Shown piece by piece: positions 1 through 6,489 of a stretch of 6,823 bases of DNA (the stretch's first letter is position 1; every line of letters starts with the position of its first letter). The notes under the pieces are model-generated. The model had not been told where the DNA came from. It made no database searches and saw only the letters and a list, made by a program, of their open reading frames with translations. Made by a program: the position numbers and the translations under genes. Source of the DNA: an uncultured Paracoccaceae bacterium (GTDB lineage Bacteria; Pseudomonadota; Alphaproteobacteria; Rhodobacterales; Rhodobacteraceae); contig CALCPC010000782.1 of assembly GCA_937900975.1 (NCBI GenBank), positions 1 through 6,823 of the forward strand, written 5' to 3'.

Positions 1-2
1 CA

Positions 3-938
3 GAGGCGTGGCAAGAGGTTTTGGTGTCCTTTGGCAACGCCAGCCTGGTGTTGGCCGATTTCAACGAGGCCCCGTTGGCCCATTGGGCGCTGGCCGGCGT
101 CGCCGTGATCGATAGAACGCCCGAGGGCGTGCGCTATGCGCCCGACGGCGCGGCGGACGAGGCGCTTTTGATCCAAGACGCCGCGATGATCGAGGCGATT
201 GCCGCTGTCACAGCCATGGCGCGGACGGCGCCGCCCGCCCCGGCCCGGCGGCGCTGGCCCTGGGCCGTGGCGCTCGCGGCCTGTGCGCTGGCGCTTTTGG
301 CCACCTTTGCTTTGCCCGATCTGTTGCGCGCGCGCGCCTTCGCTTTGATCCCGGAAGAGCGGGCCCGCCTGGTGGGGGACCGGCTGGAAACCGGATTTTC
401 GGAATGCCGCTACGGACCGGGGCGCGCGGCGCTGGAGGCGCTTTTGGCCCGGGCCGGGCTTTCGGCGCGGCGGGTGGTCGTCGTGCGGGCCGAGGCACCG
501 GCCTTTGCGCGCCTTCCCGGCGGGACACTGCTTTTGTCTCGGGCTCTTCTGCGGGACAGCGCGGATGCCGCCACCTTTGCGGGGTGGCTGACGCTTGCCG
601 CGCAGCTTTCGGCCGAGGACACGGTGCTGAAACGCTATATCGAAGCGATGACAGTGCCCGGGGCCGCCGGGTTCTTGATCAGCGGTGAGATCGACGGGCA
701 GGCCCGCGCCGCCATGGCCACAGCGCTTCGCGAGGGCACGCCACCGCTGCCGCGGCACGCGGTGGCGCGCGCGCTGGCGCAGCTCAGAGACGCTGGGATC
801 CAAGACGCGGGCCTTCGCCGCGCGCTCAGCCGCCAGTATCCGGACCTCGCCAGCGCTGGGCCCGCGACGCCGGCCCAACAGCGCCCGGATTTGGGCGATC
901 AAGCCTGGCTCGCGCTCAGCGCCATCTGCACGCGGTAA
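3..938 (+). CDS. Membrane-anchored protein with degenerate M48-peptidase-like domain (5' end outside window)
   Basis: The frame is open to the left edge, so the gene is 5'-truncated; about 312 codons are visible. A TTG at 21 could be a start, but the residues before it (EAWQEV) fit the family and I read them as coding. The N-terminal part (to about residue 75 counted from the TTG) is a soluble domain. A basic stretch RRRW and one hydrophobic segment (about residues 79-97) follow, then a second domain. That domain resembles peptidase M48: AFARLPGGTLLLSRALL matches the usual NAFALPGG...GLL strand. The position where M48 enzymes carry HExxH reads FAGWLTLAAQLS, with no zinc ligands. I infer a non-catalytic M48 relative; proteins of this layout are annotated as hypothetical membrane proteins in Rhodobacteraceae. 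A lone gene, it ends with TAA before a long gap. Substrate and role are unknown. Confidence 0.8.
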   Translation, partial: EAWQEVLVSFGNASLVLADFNEAPLAHWALAGVAVIDRTPEGVRYAPDGAADEALLIQDAAMIEAIAAVTAMARTAPPAPARRRWPWAVALAACALALLATFALPDLLRARAFALIPEERARLVGDRLETGFSECRYGPGRAALEALLARAGLSARRVVVVRAEAPAFARLPGGTLLLSRALLRDSADAATFAGWLTLAAQLSAEDTVLKRYIEAMTVPGAAGFLISGEIDGQARAAMATALREGTPPLPRHAVARALAQLRDAGIQDAGLRRALSRQYPDLASAGPATPAQQRPDLGDQAWLALSAICTR

Positions 939-1128
939 AGCCCCCGTGCTCGCGGATTGAAACCATCGCGGTCGGTCAAGATGCGCCCGGACCGGCCGTC
1001 ACCAACCCCGATCGCACCGGGCCGCGGAAAGCGGCCAAATCACTGGCGAACCCACGCCGCGAAGACCCTGCACCAGGGGGTATCGCCCGCTGCGTTGAAA
1101 CCTCCGGTCTTGGGAAGGGCAAGGGAGC

Positions 1129-1164
1129 GCCCGGTTTTTCGTGCCGTGATTTCGGGCATTTTTT
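1129..1164 (+). terminator. Weak terminator-like hairpin plus T6 run
   Basis: On the + strand a GCCCG (1129-1133) can pair with CGGGC (1153-1157), or a TGCC (1142-1145) with GGCA (1155-1158). Six Ts (1159-1164) follow directly. The T-run is good but the stems are only 4-5 bp. The site lies 190 bases downstream of the M48-like gene, the only + strand gene it could serve. A by-eye candidate only. Confidence 0.3.
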
Positions 1165-1358
1165 GATTGCAGCGCTTTTTGACTGAACCGATCCTGTCGC
1201 CATAAGAAAGCGCTCTCAAAATCAGCGGCTTCCTGATGTTGCAGCGGCGCTTTCCGATCCGATGTGGCCGAGGACTGCGCGACCACCAACCGGTCGCTGC
1301 CAAAAAGCGCGTTCAAAATCCGCGCTTTGCCGAATGCGAACGCGCTTTCCGATCCGCT
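1158..1358. repeat. Cluster of degenerate palindromic GCGCTTT / AAAGCGC repeats
   Basis: The 7-mer GCGCTTT or its complement occurs six times, starting at 1172, 1207, 1247, 1304, 1322 and 1342. CCGATCC occurs three times (1188, 1254, 1349). Two segments align well: 1205-1260 and 1302-1355. They share AAGCGC..TCAAAATC at one end and a 15-base identity, GCGCTTTCCGATCCG, at the other (1247-1261 and 1342-1356). A third, more diverged copy is about 1160-1194. Each good copy is itself an inverted repeat: AAAGCGCGTTC (1304-1314) is complementary to GAACGCGCTTT (1338-1348), and GAAAGCGC (1206-1213) to GCGCTTTC (1247-1254). This looks like a family of palindromic intergenic units; I do not recognise a named one. 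Confidence 0.6.
1302..1328 (-). terminator. Probable intrinsic terminator of the lol genes
   Basis: Read on the - strand, a perfect 8-bp stem AAAGCGCG / CGCGCTTT (1328-1321 and 1311-1304) encloses a 9-base loop, and the T-run extends to five Ts before GG. It lies about 47 bases after the lolD stop codon, in the right orientation. It is embedded in the palindromic repeat cluster, so the alternative 11-bp pairing with 1338-1348 may compete. Confidence 0.45.
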
Positions 1359-1374
1359 GCGGCCCAAAATCGGT

Positions 1375-2052
1375 CTAGCCGGCGACCACCTGCCCATCGC
1401 GCAGCCGCAAGACGCGGTCCATCCGGGCCGCGAGGTCCAGATTGTGGGTGGCGATCAGCGCGGCAAGCCCAGTGTCGCGGACAACCTCCGTCATCTCGGC
1501 AAAGACCCGCTCGGCCGTCTCGGGGTCAAGGTTGCCGGTCGGCTCATCCCCCAGCAGGACCGCCGGGCGGTTGGCCAGCGCCCGGCAAAAGGCGCCGCGC
1601 TGCTGCTCGCCCCCCGACATCTCGGCGGGGCGATGGCGCAGCCTGTCGGCCAGACCGACGCGGCCAAGCAGCGCCTCGGCCCGCTTATGCGCTGCGGCGC
1701 GGCTGGCACCCGCGGCGCGCTGCGGCAGCGCCACATTTTCTGCGGCCGTAAACTCCGGCAAAAGATGGTGGAACTGATAGATAAACCCAATCCGGTCGCG
1801 GCGGAGGTGAGTGCGCACCCGGTCGCGCGCCGCGACCGCCTGCCCCTCCAGACGCACCTCTCCCGCGTCCGGCGTCTCCAAAAGACCCGCAATGTGCAAA
1901 AGCGTCGACTTACCCGCGCCCGAGGGCGCAACCAGCGCCACGACCTCCCCCGCGTCCAGGCGCAACGTCGCCCCGCGCAGCACTGGCACCGCGTTCGGCT
2001 GGCCCGGATTGTAGCATTTCTCGATCCCGTCGAGCGCCAGTGCCTCACTCAT
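1375..2052 (-). CDS. lolD: Lipoprotein-releasing ABC transporter ATP-binding protein LolD
   Basis: This is the cytoplasmic ATPase of the LolCDE-type complex, which extracts lipoproteins from the inner membrane and hands them to LolA. The 225 aa are full length for the family. Visible motifs are Walker [10 protein letters not shown] (42-50), Q-loop FIYQFHH (Q93), signature [10 protein letters not shown] (145-154), Walker B AVLLGDE followed by PTGNLD (164-176), and the switch histidine in [12 protein letters not shown] (H203). The [18 protein letters not shown] stretch is typical of LolD. The only mild oddity is Gly after QQR in the signature, where Val is usual. The ATG overlaps the stop of the upstream permease gene by 8 bases (ATGAGTGA). 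No strong ribosome binding site is visible there, so translation is probably coupled. All catalytic residues are intact even though the partner permease gene is damaged. Confidence 0.93.
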   Translation of the reverse strand: MSEALALDGIEKCYNPGQPNAVPVLRGATLRLDAGEVVALVAPSGAGKSTLLHIAGLLETPDAGEVRLEGQAVAARDRVRTHLRRDRIGFIYQFHHLLPEFTAAENVALPQRAAGASRAAAHKRAEALLGRVGLADRLRHRPAEMSGGEQQRGAFCRALANRPAVLLGDEPTGNLDPETAERVFAEMTEVVRDTGLAALIATHNLDLAARMDRVLRLRDGQVVAG

Positions 2053-3278
2053 ACCGCAGCGCTTCGACCGGGTTCATCCGCGCCGCCCGCCGCGCCGGAA
2101 AATATGTCACGGTAAAGGACAGGCCAAGCGACAGTGCAACCGCCGACAGCACATCGTCAAGCTGCAGCTCGGCCGGCAGGTCCGAGATCATGCGGATCGA
2201 CGGATCCCACACCCCGCCGCCAAGAATGAAATTCACCACGTTAAAAATCGGGTCGATATAGATCGCGCAAAGCCCGCCCCGACCCACCCCCCCCGCCGTC
2301 AGCCCCATGGTTCGCAGGATCCCCACGTCGCGCCCCTTGTTTTTGACCAGCATAATCAGGCCCGAGACGATGTTCAGCGAGGCGATGAGCACCAGGATCG
2401 AGAGGATGATGAACATCACATTATCCTCCATCGTCAGCGCCCGCAAAATGCCGCGCCAAATATCGCGCCAGGTCTGCTCGATATAGGCGCCGCCCGTCGC
2501 TTCGGCCACCGGTCCAACCCAATCGGCGGCGCGTTCGGGATCGGCCACTAGGATCTCAAGCTCGTCGACTTGGCCCTCCTTGTTGAAAAAGCTCTGCGCC
2601 GCGGCCAGCGGCATGTAGATGCGGGTCCGGTCTGTGTCGTAGCGCCCGACCTGAAAGATAAACACGACGGGGTAGTCGTTGATCCGGGGCGTGGTGCCGA
2701 AGATCCCCTGCACCCCATCGGGAGAGATCAGCCGGATGCTGTCGCCCACCGCAAGGCCGAGATGCCGCGCGATGCCCGACCCGATGGCCACCCCCTCTGA
2801 CAAACGCGAAAGATCGCCCCAGGCGGCTTCCGGCGTCTGTATCAGCGGGATCGTGGCGACATCCGCGGGGCGCTGGCCGAAGACCTCCACCCCAAGGTTT
2901 CGCCCCCCCGCCGTTGCCATGACCTGCGCTTTGATCACCGGCGCCACGCGTGACGCCCGGCACCTGCGCCACAGCGGCGGCGAGGTCGTCAAACCCCGCC
3001 ATGCCCGAGCGGATCGAGCCATCCTCCATCCGCACCCGGGGCGCATAGACCGTCATGTGGGCATTGGCCCCGATGATGGTGCCCACAAACTCTGTCCGGA
3101 AGCCCGAGCGCACGGCCAGCGTCGCGATCAGCGCAAAAACGGCGAGCGCGACGCCGACCAAGCTGATGATCGACATCACGCTGACCCCGCCCTCGCGCCT
3201 GCGCGCGCGCAGATAGCGCCAGGCAATCAACCACTCGAATGCCGCGAACGGGGCGGGGCGTTTGCCGGCGTGTTGCAT
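2045..3278 (-). pseudogene. lolC: Lipoprotein-releasing permease LolC/LolE family, frameshifted and internally shortened
   Basis: The product would be the membrane partner of LolD. Reading starts at ATG 3278 behind AAGGA (3292-3288, 9-base spacing). The first frame gives 111 good residues, including TM1 (about 34-58, SVMSIISLVGVALAVFALIA), and ends at VPGVTR (2946). The family sequence resumes at APVIKAQVMATA from 2944 in another frame, through the periplasmic domain, TM2 (MFIILSILVLIASLNIVSGL) and the C-terminus [16 protein letters not shown]. One extra or two missing bases near 2945 explain this. Joined, the protein is about 410 aa, against roughly 425-430 expected from memory. The shortfall sits after RTMGLTAGG: the usual FFICGA...G segment (TM3) is missing and GGLCAIYIDPIF follows at once. 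A single permease paired with LolD may act as a LolF-like homodimer; C versus E cannot be decided here. Pseudogene and sequence error are both possible. Confidence 0.85.
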
Positions 3279-3363
3279 GTGTCACTGTCCTTGGCAGGCG
3301 GTTCTCTGTGTCACATAGCCAATCGTGCTGGGCGCGGCCAGCATCCTTGCCATGCGTGACCAA

Positions 3364-3368
3364 AGGAG
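3364..3368 (+). promoter_or_regulatory. Ribosome binding site AGGAG deciding a TTG start
   Basis: AGGAG lies 6 bases before the TTG at 3375. The nearest ATG upstream (3354) is in another frame and meets a stop shortly after, and the TTG is followed by a clean signal peptide. This fixes the start. Further upstream, TTGGCA (3291-3296) and CATAGC (3314-3319), 17 bases apart, are a weak promoter candidate (the -10 matches only 3 of 6). They overlap the leader of the divergent permease gene. Confidence 0.7.
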
Positions 3369-3374
3369 TGCGAT

Positions 3375-4217
3375 TTGCGCCTGATCCGAATTTGCCTTGC
3401 CGCCCTTCTTGCCCTTACGGGCGTTGCCCAGGCCCAAACCATCGAGGCGCCGCTGCGCATCGTCTATACCGACATCAAGGCCGAGAACATTGTCGAGGAT
3501 TGTTTCCTGTGTTCGCCGCCCGACCGGGTCTATTTCATCACGGTCGTCTACCGCGCCACCTTCGGCGATCCCGAAAGCGTGGTCATCGGCATCACCCAAA
3601 GCCGCGATCTGTTGTTTCGGCAGGGCACCAGCAGCGAGCATGACTTTGGGGACTTCGTCTTCTCGCGCAACACGTCTGACCCCGCCGCGCTGCTGCCCGG
3701 GATCGCCTTTGTCGACGAGGAAACGCCGCCGATGCTGTTCGGGGTCGTCGGCCTAATGGCGGAGCGCAATCCCAGCCTGAACCCGGACGCGCTGACCGAC
3801 ATCGTGCGCAACGTGATGCGCGAGGTTCTGGTGCCTAAGCTGGAAAAAAGCGTAGGCGGTACGCGCCTGAGCATCTCGGAAATTGCCCGCATCCCGATCA
3901 TCGCGCAGGAGGTGCAAAGGGCGGTGATAAACGAGGCCGTTATCGGCGTCGGCGATGTGATTGGCGAGCAGCTTTTGTCGGGCTTCAACCCTGATCACAA
4001 GCTCGGCACCCTCCAATTGTCAGGGACAGCGTTTCGAGAGCCGGCGCGGGCGCGCCAGCTGGTCGCCCCGGCTGGCGTCGACTTCGTCTCCCTCAGCGCG
4101 GGCGATATCGGCAAGCGCATGACGACGGTGGACGGGGTTGCGGTCTATGACGCGCAACGGCTGGCCCGGATCCGCGCGGTCTACGGGGTTTCAATGAAGG
4201 CGATGGTGCTGGAATAG
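3375..4217 (+). CDS. Secreted (periplasmic) protein of unknown function
   Basis: I do not recognise this 280-aa protein. It begins with a classical signal peptide: MRLIR, a hydrophobic core LALLALTG, and a likely signal peptidase I site after AQA (residue 20). It should therefore be exported to the periplasm. The mature part has a close cysteine pair EDCFLCSPPD (C43 and C46), which could form a disulfide or bind metal. A beta-rich stretch (about 50-125) follows, then a helical middle (about 137-205). The C-terminal part contains GKRMTTVDGVAVYDAQRL. There is no second membrane segment, no lipobox and no catalytic motif I can name. Codon use matches the neighbours. It is divergent from the permease gene (96 bases apart) and convergent with the DUF2937 gene, so probably transcribed alone. 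No clear terminator follows in the 149-base gap. The coding call is strong; the function is unknown. Confidence 0.85.
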   Translation: MRLIRICLAALLALTGVAQAQTIEAPLRIVYTDIKAENIVEDCFLCSPPDRVYFITVVYRATFGDPESVVIGITQSRDLLFRQGTSSEHDFGDFVFSRNTSDPAALLPGIAFVDEETPPMLFGVVGLMAERNPSLNPDALTDIVRNVMREVLVPKLEKSVGGTRLSISEIARIPIIAQEVQRAVINEAVIGVGDVIGEQLLSGFNPDHKLGTLQLSGTAFREPARARQLVAPAGVDFVSLSAGDIGKRMTTVDGVAVYDAQRLARIRAVYGVSMKAMVLE

Positions 4218-4366
4218 GTCGGGCATTCTGTCGCTGCGCCCCATAGCGCTCAGCCTGGTACCGTTCCCGCCGACCCCCTCTCGCGCTCCGCGCTTTCAGG
4301 CCCTTGGCCAGGCGCGACGTCTCAGGTTTAGGGTCGCGCGGCATTGTCTGGGTGCGTGCCGACCGC

Positions 4367-4846
4367 TTACGCCCGCCGCCTGCGGCGCAGAAGCCCGCCC
4401 CACCCTTGCACAAGACCGCCGGCGCCGAGAACGCCCGCAACGGCAAAACCCAGCCCCTCTGGCGTCAGCGGCAGGGCGGGTTGGTACGCCTCCCATGTGC
4501 GGCGCATCAGCTCGGCGTCGCCTTCTTGGCTGAGGGTGACCAAACGCTCTAGCGCCGTCGCCTGGTGCAGCTTTGTCGCCTGCGCCGTCAGCCGGTCTTC
4601 GCGCGCGATGGTCCGGCGCATGTCGGCCTGGCGACGGGCCAGAAAGGCGGTGCCCTGCAGCTCCGCCAGGGCAGCGTCGCGGCTAAGCCCGACCGCCGCG
4701 GCAGAGGCGTCGAAATCGGCGACAACGCGCGCCAGCTCATCCGCCGCCCCGCCCAGACGCTGGGTGTATTGCTGCGCATATTCCGGAAGCTGGCTGGTCA
4801 GCGCCCCGCCCGCCAGTCCTGCCAAAAGCGCGAGGCGGCGCAGCAT
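4367..4846 (-). CDS. DUF2937 family membrane protein
   Basis: The 159-aa product matches my memory of DUF2937 in both layout and sequence. It has an N-terminal hydrophobic segment ([19 protein letters not shown]) followed by PEYAQQYTQRLGGAADEL and VVADFDASAAAVGLSRDAAL. Next come GTAFLARRQADM, a helical charged middle, PALPLTPEGLGFAVAG, a second hydrophobic segment (about 132-152) and a basic RRRRRA tail. It is probably an inner-membrane protein with a periplasmic helical region between two membrane segments. No biochemical role is known for the family. The ATG shares its A with the proS stop codon (TGATG), so it is the downstream, translationally coupled gene of a proS unit. Length and both ends look intact, and no terminator is obvious behind it. 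Confidence 0.88.
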   Translation of the reverse strand: MLRRLALLAGLAGGALTSQLPEYAQQYTQRLGGAADELARVVADFDASAAAVGLSRDAALAELQGTAFLARRQADMRRTIAREDRLTAQATKLHQATALERLVTLSQEGDAELMRRTWEAYQPALPLTPEGLGFAVAGVLGAGGLVQGWGGLLRRRRRA

Positions 4847-6183
4847 CAGAGGCCCTGAAAGATCCCGGCGCAGCGGTCGAGCGCGGCCTCGGGGCTCATC
4901 TCCTCACTCTCGCCGCTGCGCCGCGAGGTCAGTTCGACCACGCCCGATTTAAGGCCGCGGGGCCCCACCGTGATCCGCCACGGACAGCCGATCAGATCCA
5001 TCGTGGCGAATTTTGCCCCCGCCCGTTCCTCCCGGTCGTCATAAAGGGGATCGAGGCCGCGTGCCTGCAGCCCGGCATAGATCTCAGCGCATTTGGCATC
5101 CGCCGCACTGTCGCCCTGCTTGAGGTTCACAAGCCCCACCTTGAAGGGCGCGACGCTCTCCGGCCAGATGATGCCGCGGTCGTCGTGATTGGCCTCGATC
5201 AGCGCGCCGACCAGCCGGCTGACCCCAATCCCGTGGGAGCCCATGTGGACGGGCACCCGGGCGCCCTCGCTGTCGACGACGACCGCGCCGAGCGGCTCTG
5301 AATATTTGGTGCCGAAGTAGAAGATTTGACCCACTTCGATCCCGCGCGCGCTTTTCCGCCGCGCCTCCGGAATCTCAGCGAACAGCGCCGCGTCATGGGT
5401 CTCGTCGGTGCGGGCATAGCGGGCGGTGAACTCATCCAACACGCCCTGGCACGCAGCGACGCTGTCATAGTCGATATCGCGGTCGCCAAACTTCAGGTCG
5501 GTGATCGCGCTGTCATAGAAAACCTCGCTTTCGCCCGTCTCGGCCAGCACCAGAAACTCATGCGTATAATCGCCGCCGATGGGGCCGCCATCCGCGCGCA
5601 TCGGGATCGCCTGCAACCCCATCCGCTCATACGTGCGCAGATACGTCACCAGATGGCGGTTATAGGCGTGCAGTGCCGCCTCTTTGGTAAGGTCGAAATT
5701 ATACCCGTCCTTCATCAGGAACTCCCGCCCGCGCATGACGCCGAACCGGGGCCGCACCTCATCGCGGAACTTCCACTGAATGTGGTACAAGGTCAGCGGC
5801 AGATCTTTGTAAGAGCCGATGGAAGAGCGGAAAATATCGGTGATCAGTTCTTCGTTGGTCGGGCCGAACAGCATGTCGCGGCCATGGCGGTCGGTGATCC
5901 GCAGCATCTCCTGGCCATAGTCATCATAGCGCCCGCTTTCGCGCCAAAGGTCGGCGGACTGGATGGTTGGCATCAGCATCGGGATGTGGCCCGCGCGCTG
6001 CTGCTCCTCATGCACGATGTCTTCGAGCCGGCGCAGAACCTTCAGCCCCATCGGCAGCCAGGAGTAGATGCCAGCGCTGGCTTGGCGGATCATGCCCGCG
6101 CGCAGCATCAGCCGGTGCGAAGCGATCTGCGCCTCGGCCGGCGTCTCGCGCAGCACGGGCAGGAAATATCGGGTCAGGCGCAT
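4846..6183 (-). CDS. proS: Prolyl-tRNA synthetase (short form lacking the editing insertion)
   Basis: This cytoplasmic class II aminoacyl-tRNA synthetase charges tRNA-Pro with proline using ATP. From the chosen ATG the protein is 445 aa, as expected for the alphaproteobacterial short form. It opens with [15 protein letters not shown]. Motif 1 lies around residues 46-75, FGPTNEE (proline site) at about 106-112, and motif 2 [20 protein letters not shown] at about 140-159. Motif 3 [16 protein letters not shown] lies at about 315-330, and an anticodon-binding domain fills the last 100 residues. The interval between motifs 2 and 3 is too short for the bacterial INS editing domain, so Ala-tRNA-Pro editing would need a separate protein. 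The frame extends 21 codons upstream to a TTG at 6246. Those residues are unlike the family, whereas ATG 6183 has GAGAG 8 bases upstream, so I prefer it. The stop overlaps the DUF2937 start. Confidence 0.95.
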   Translation of the reverse strand: MRLTRYFLPVLRETPAEAQIASHRLMLRAGMIRQASAGIYSWLPMGLKVLRRLEDIVHEEQQRAGHIPMLMPTIQSADLWRESGRYDDYGQEMLRITDRHGRDMLFGPTNEELITDIFRSSIGSYKDLPLTLYHIQWKFRDEVRPRFGVMRGREFLMKDGYNFDLTKEAALHAYNRHLVTYLRTYERMGLQAIPMRADGGPIGGDYTHEFLVLAETGESEVFYDSAITDLKFGDRDIDYDSVAACQGVLDEFTARYARTDETHDAALFAEIPEARRKSARGIEVGQIFYFGTKYSEPLGAVVVDSEGARVPVHMGSHGIGVSRLVGALIEANHDDRGIIWPESVAPFKVGLVNLKQGDSAADAKCAEIYAGLQARGLDPLYDDREERAGAKFATMDLIGCPWRITVGPRGLKSGVVELTSRRSGESEEMSPEAALDRCAGIFQGL

Positions 6184-6322
6184 GGGCAGGGCTCTCTCGC
6201 GGCTCGTATCGCGATCAGCTTTAGGGGCTCTGGACCGGCGTGACAATCAGAGCGTTCACCAACGCTTTCATGCGCGAAATAATGTTGTTGCCAGAGCGGG
6301 GGGAAAGTGCTTTATCGAAGGG

Positions 6323-6452
6323 CACTGGATGTATGGGACAGGTCAAGCCAAGGTTTGACTGGGACGCATCGGAATAAAAAGGGGCCATCGCCCAAGTCTG
6401 GGGAGACTTAACTAACCGGCCTGCGGGATCGCAGGCCGGTTATTTCTTTTTT
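6323..6452 (+). ncRNA. Candidate small RNA with three hairpins and its own terminator
   Basis: Three perfect hairpins follow one another on the + strand: GGGC-CATC-GCCC (6382-6393), AAGTCT-GGGG-AGACTT (6394-6409) and the 13-bp terminator stem (6413-6442) with its T-run. The nearest + strand gene upstream ends at 4217, so the terminator implies a transcript that starts nearby. A possible promoter is TTGCCA (6288-6293), 17 bases, TTTATC (6311-6316), which would start near 6323. TTGACT at 6355-6360 is an alternative -35 without a good -10. The start is therefore uncertain and the 5' coordinate approximate. An alternative reading on the - strand is a ppx 3' end: there the GGGC-GATG-GCCC hairpin is followed by CTTTTTATT. 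Confidence 0.35.
6413..6452 (+). terminator. Strong intrinsic terminator, + strand
   Basis: TAACCGGCCTGCG (6413-6425) pairs perfectly with CGCAGGCCGGTTA (6430-6442) around the 4-base loop GGAT. TTTCTTTTTT (6443-6452) follows. The T-run is only on the + strand side: on the - strand the stem is followed by GTTAAG. It therefore does not terminate ppx, and no annotated + strand gene lies upstream for about 2.2 kb. Confidence 0.85.
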
Positions 6453-6489
6453 GCGTCCGCGAACTTGTTATGCTGCACCTGCGAATAGA

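Larger units (their letters stand above)
939..1374. other. Intergenic region with no convincing gene
   Basis: These 436 bases separate the + strand M48-like gene from the 3' end of lolD on the - strand. The short open frames in both directions lack ribosome binding sites and recognisable protein sequence. The left part holds a GGCCGC/GCGGCC inverted repeat (1020-1025 and 1031-1036, 5-base loop) with no T-run after it. The right part (from about 1158) holds a cluster of repeats and hairpins described separately. In Rhodobacteraceae as I remember them, dnaE often follows lolD; no part of dnaE is present here. No tRNA-like fold was recognised by eye. Confidence 0.6.
6184..6489. other. Intergenic region between ppx and proS
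   Basis: This is the proS leader on the - strand and the 3' flank of ppx. It contains an inverted repeat AGCGTT/AACGCT (6251-6256 and 6261-6266, 4-base loop) close to proS. It also holds the hairpin series and terminator described separately. No convincing proS promoter was found by eye. Two nested in-frame small ORFs on the + strand end at 6377 but lack codon bias and a ribosome binding site. Confidence 0.55.

Noticed and set aside
1020..1036. GGCCGC/GCGGCC hairpin as a terminator for the first gene
   Set aside because: No T-run follows on either strand.
1264..2115. A long + strand frame opposite lolD
   Set aside because: It is the antisense shadow of lolD, whose motifs are all in place on the other strand.
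4093..4344. A - strand open frame starting MPRDPKPETSRLAKGLKARS, downstream of the DUF2937 gene
   Set aside because: It has no ribosome binding site, overlaps the 3' end of the well-supported secreted-protein gene, and has low-complexity Arg/Pro/Ser content typical of antisense frames in GC-rich DNA.
5326..6243. A 305-codon + strand frame opposite proS
   Set aside because: It is antisense to a clearly identified proS and has no family resemblance.
6282..6377. A small + strand ORF of 31 codons (or 14 from the ATG at 6333, MGQVKPRFDWDASE) before the hairpins
   Set aside because: The ribosome binding site is poor, third positions are not GC-biased like the neighbours, and the product is not recognisable. 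It remains possible as a leader peptide but is unsupported.
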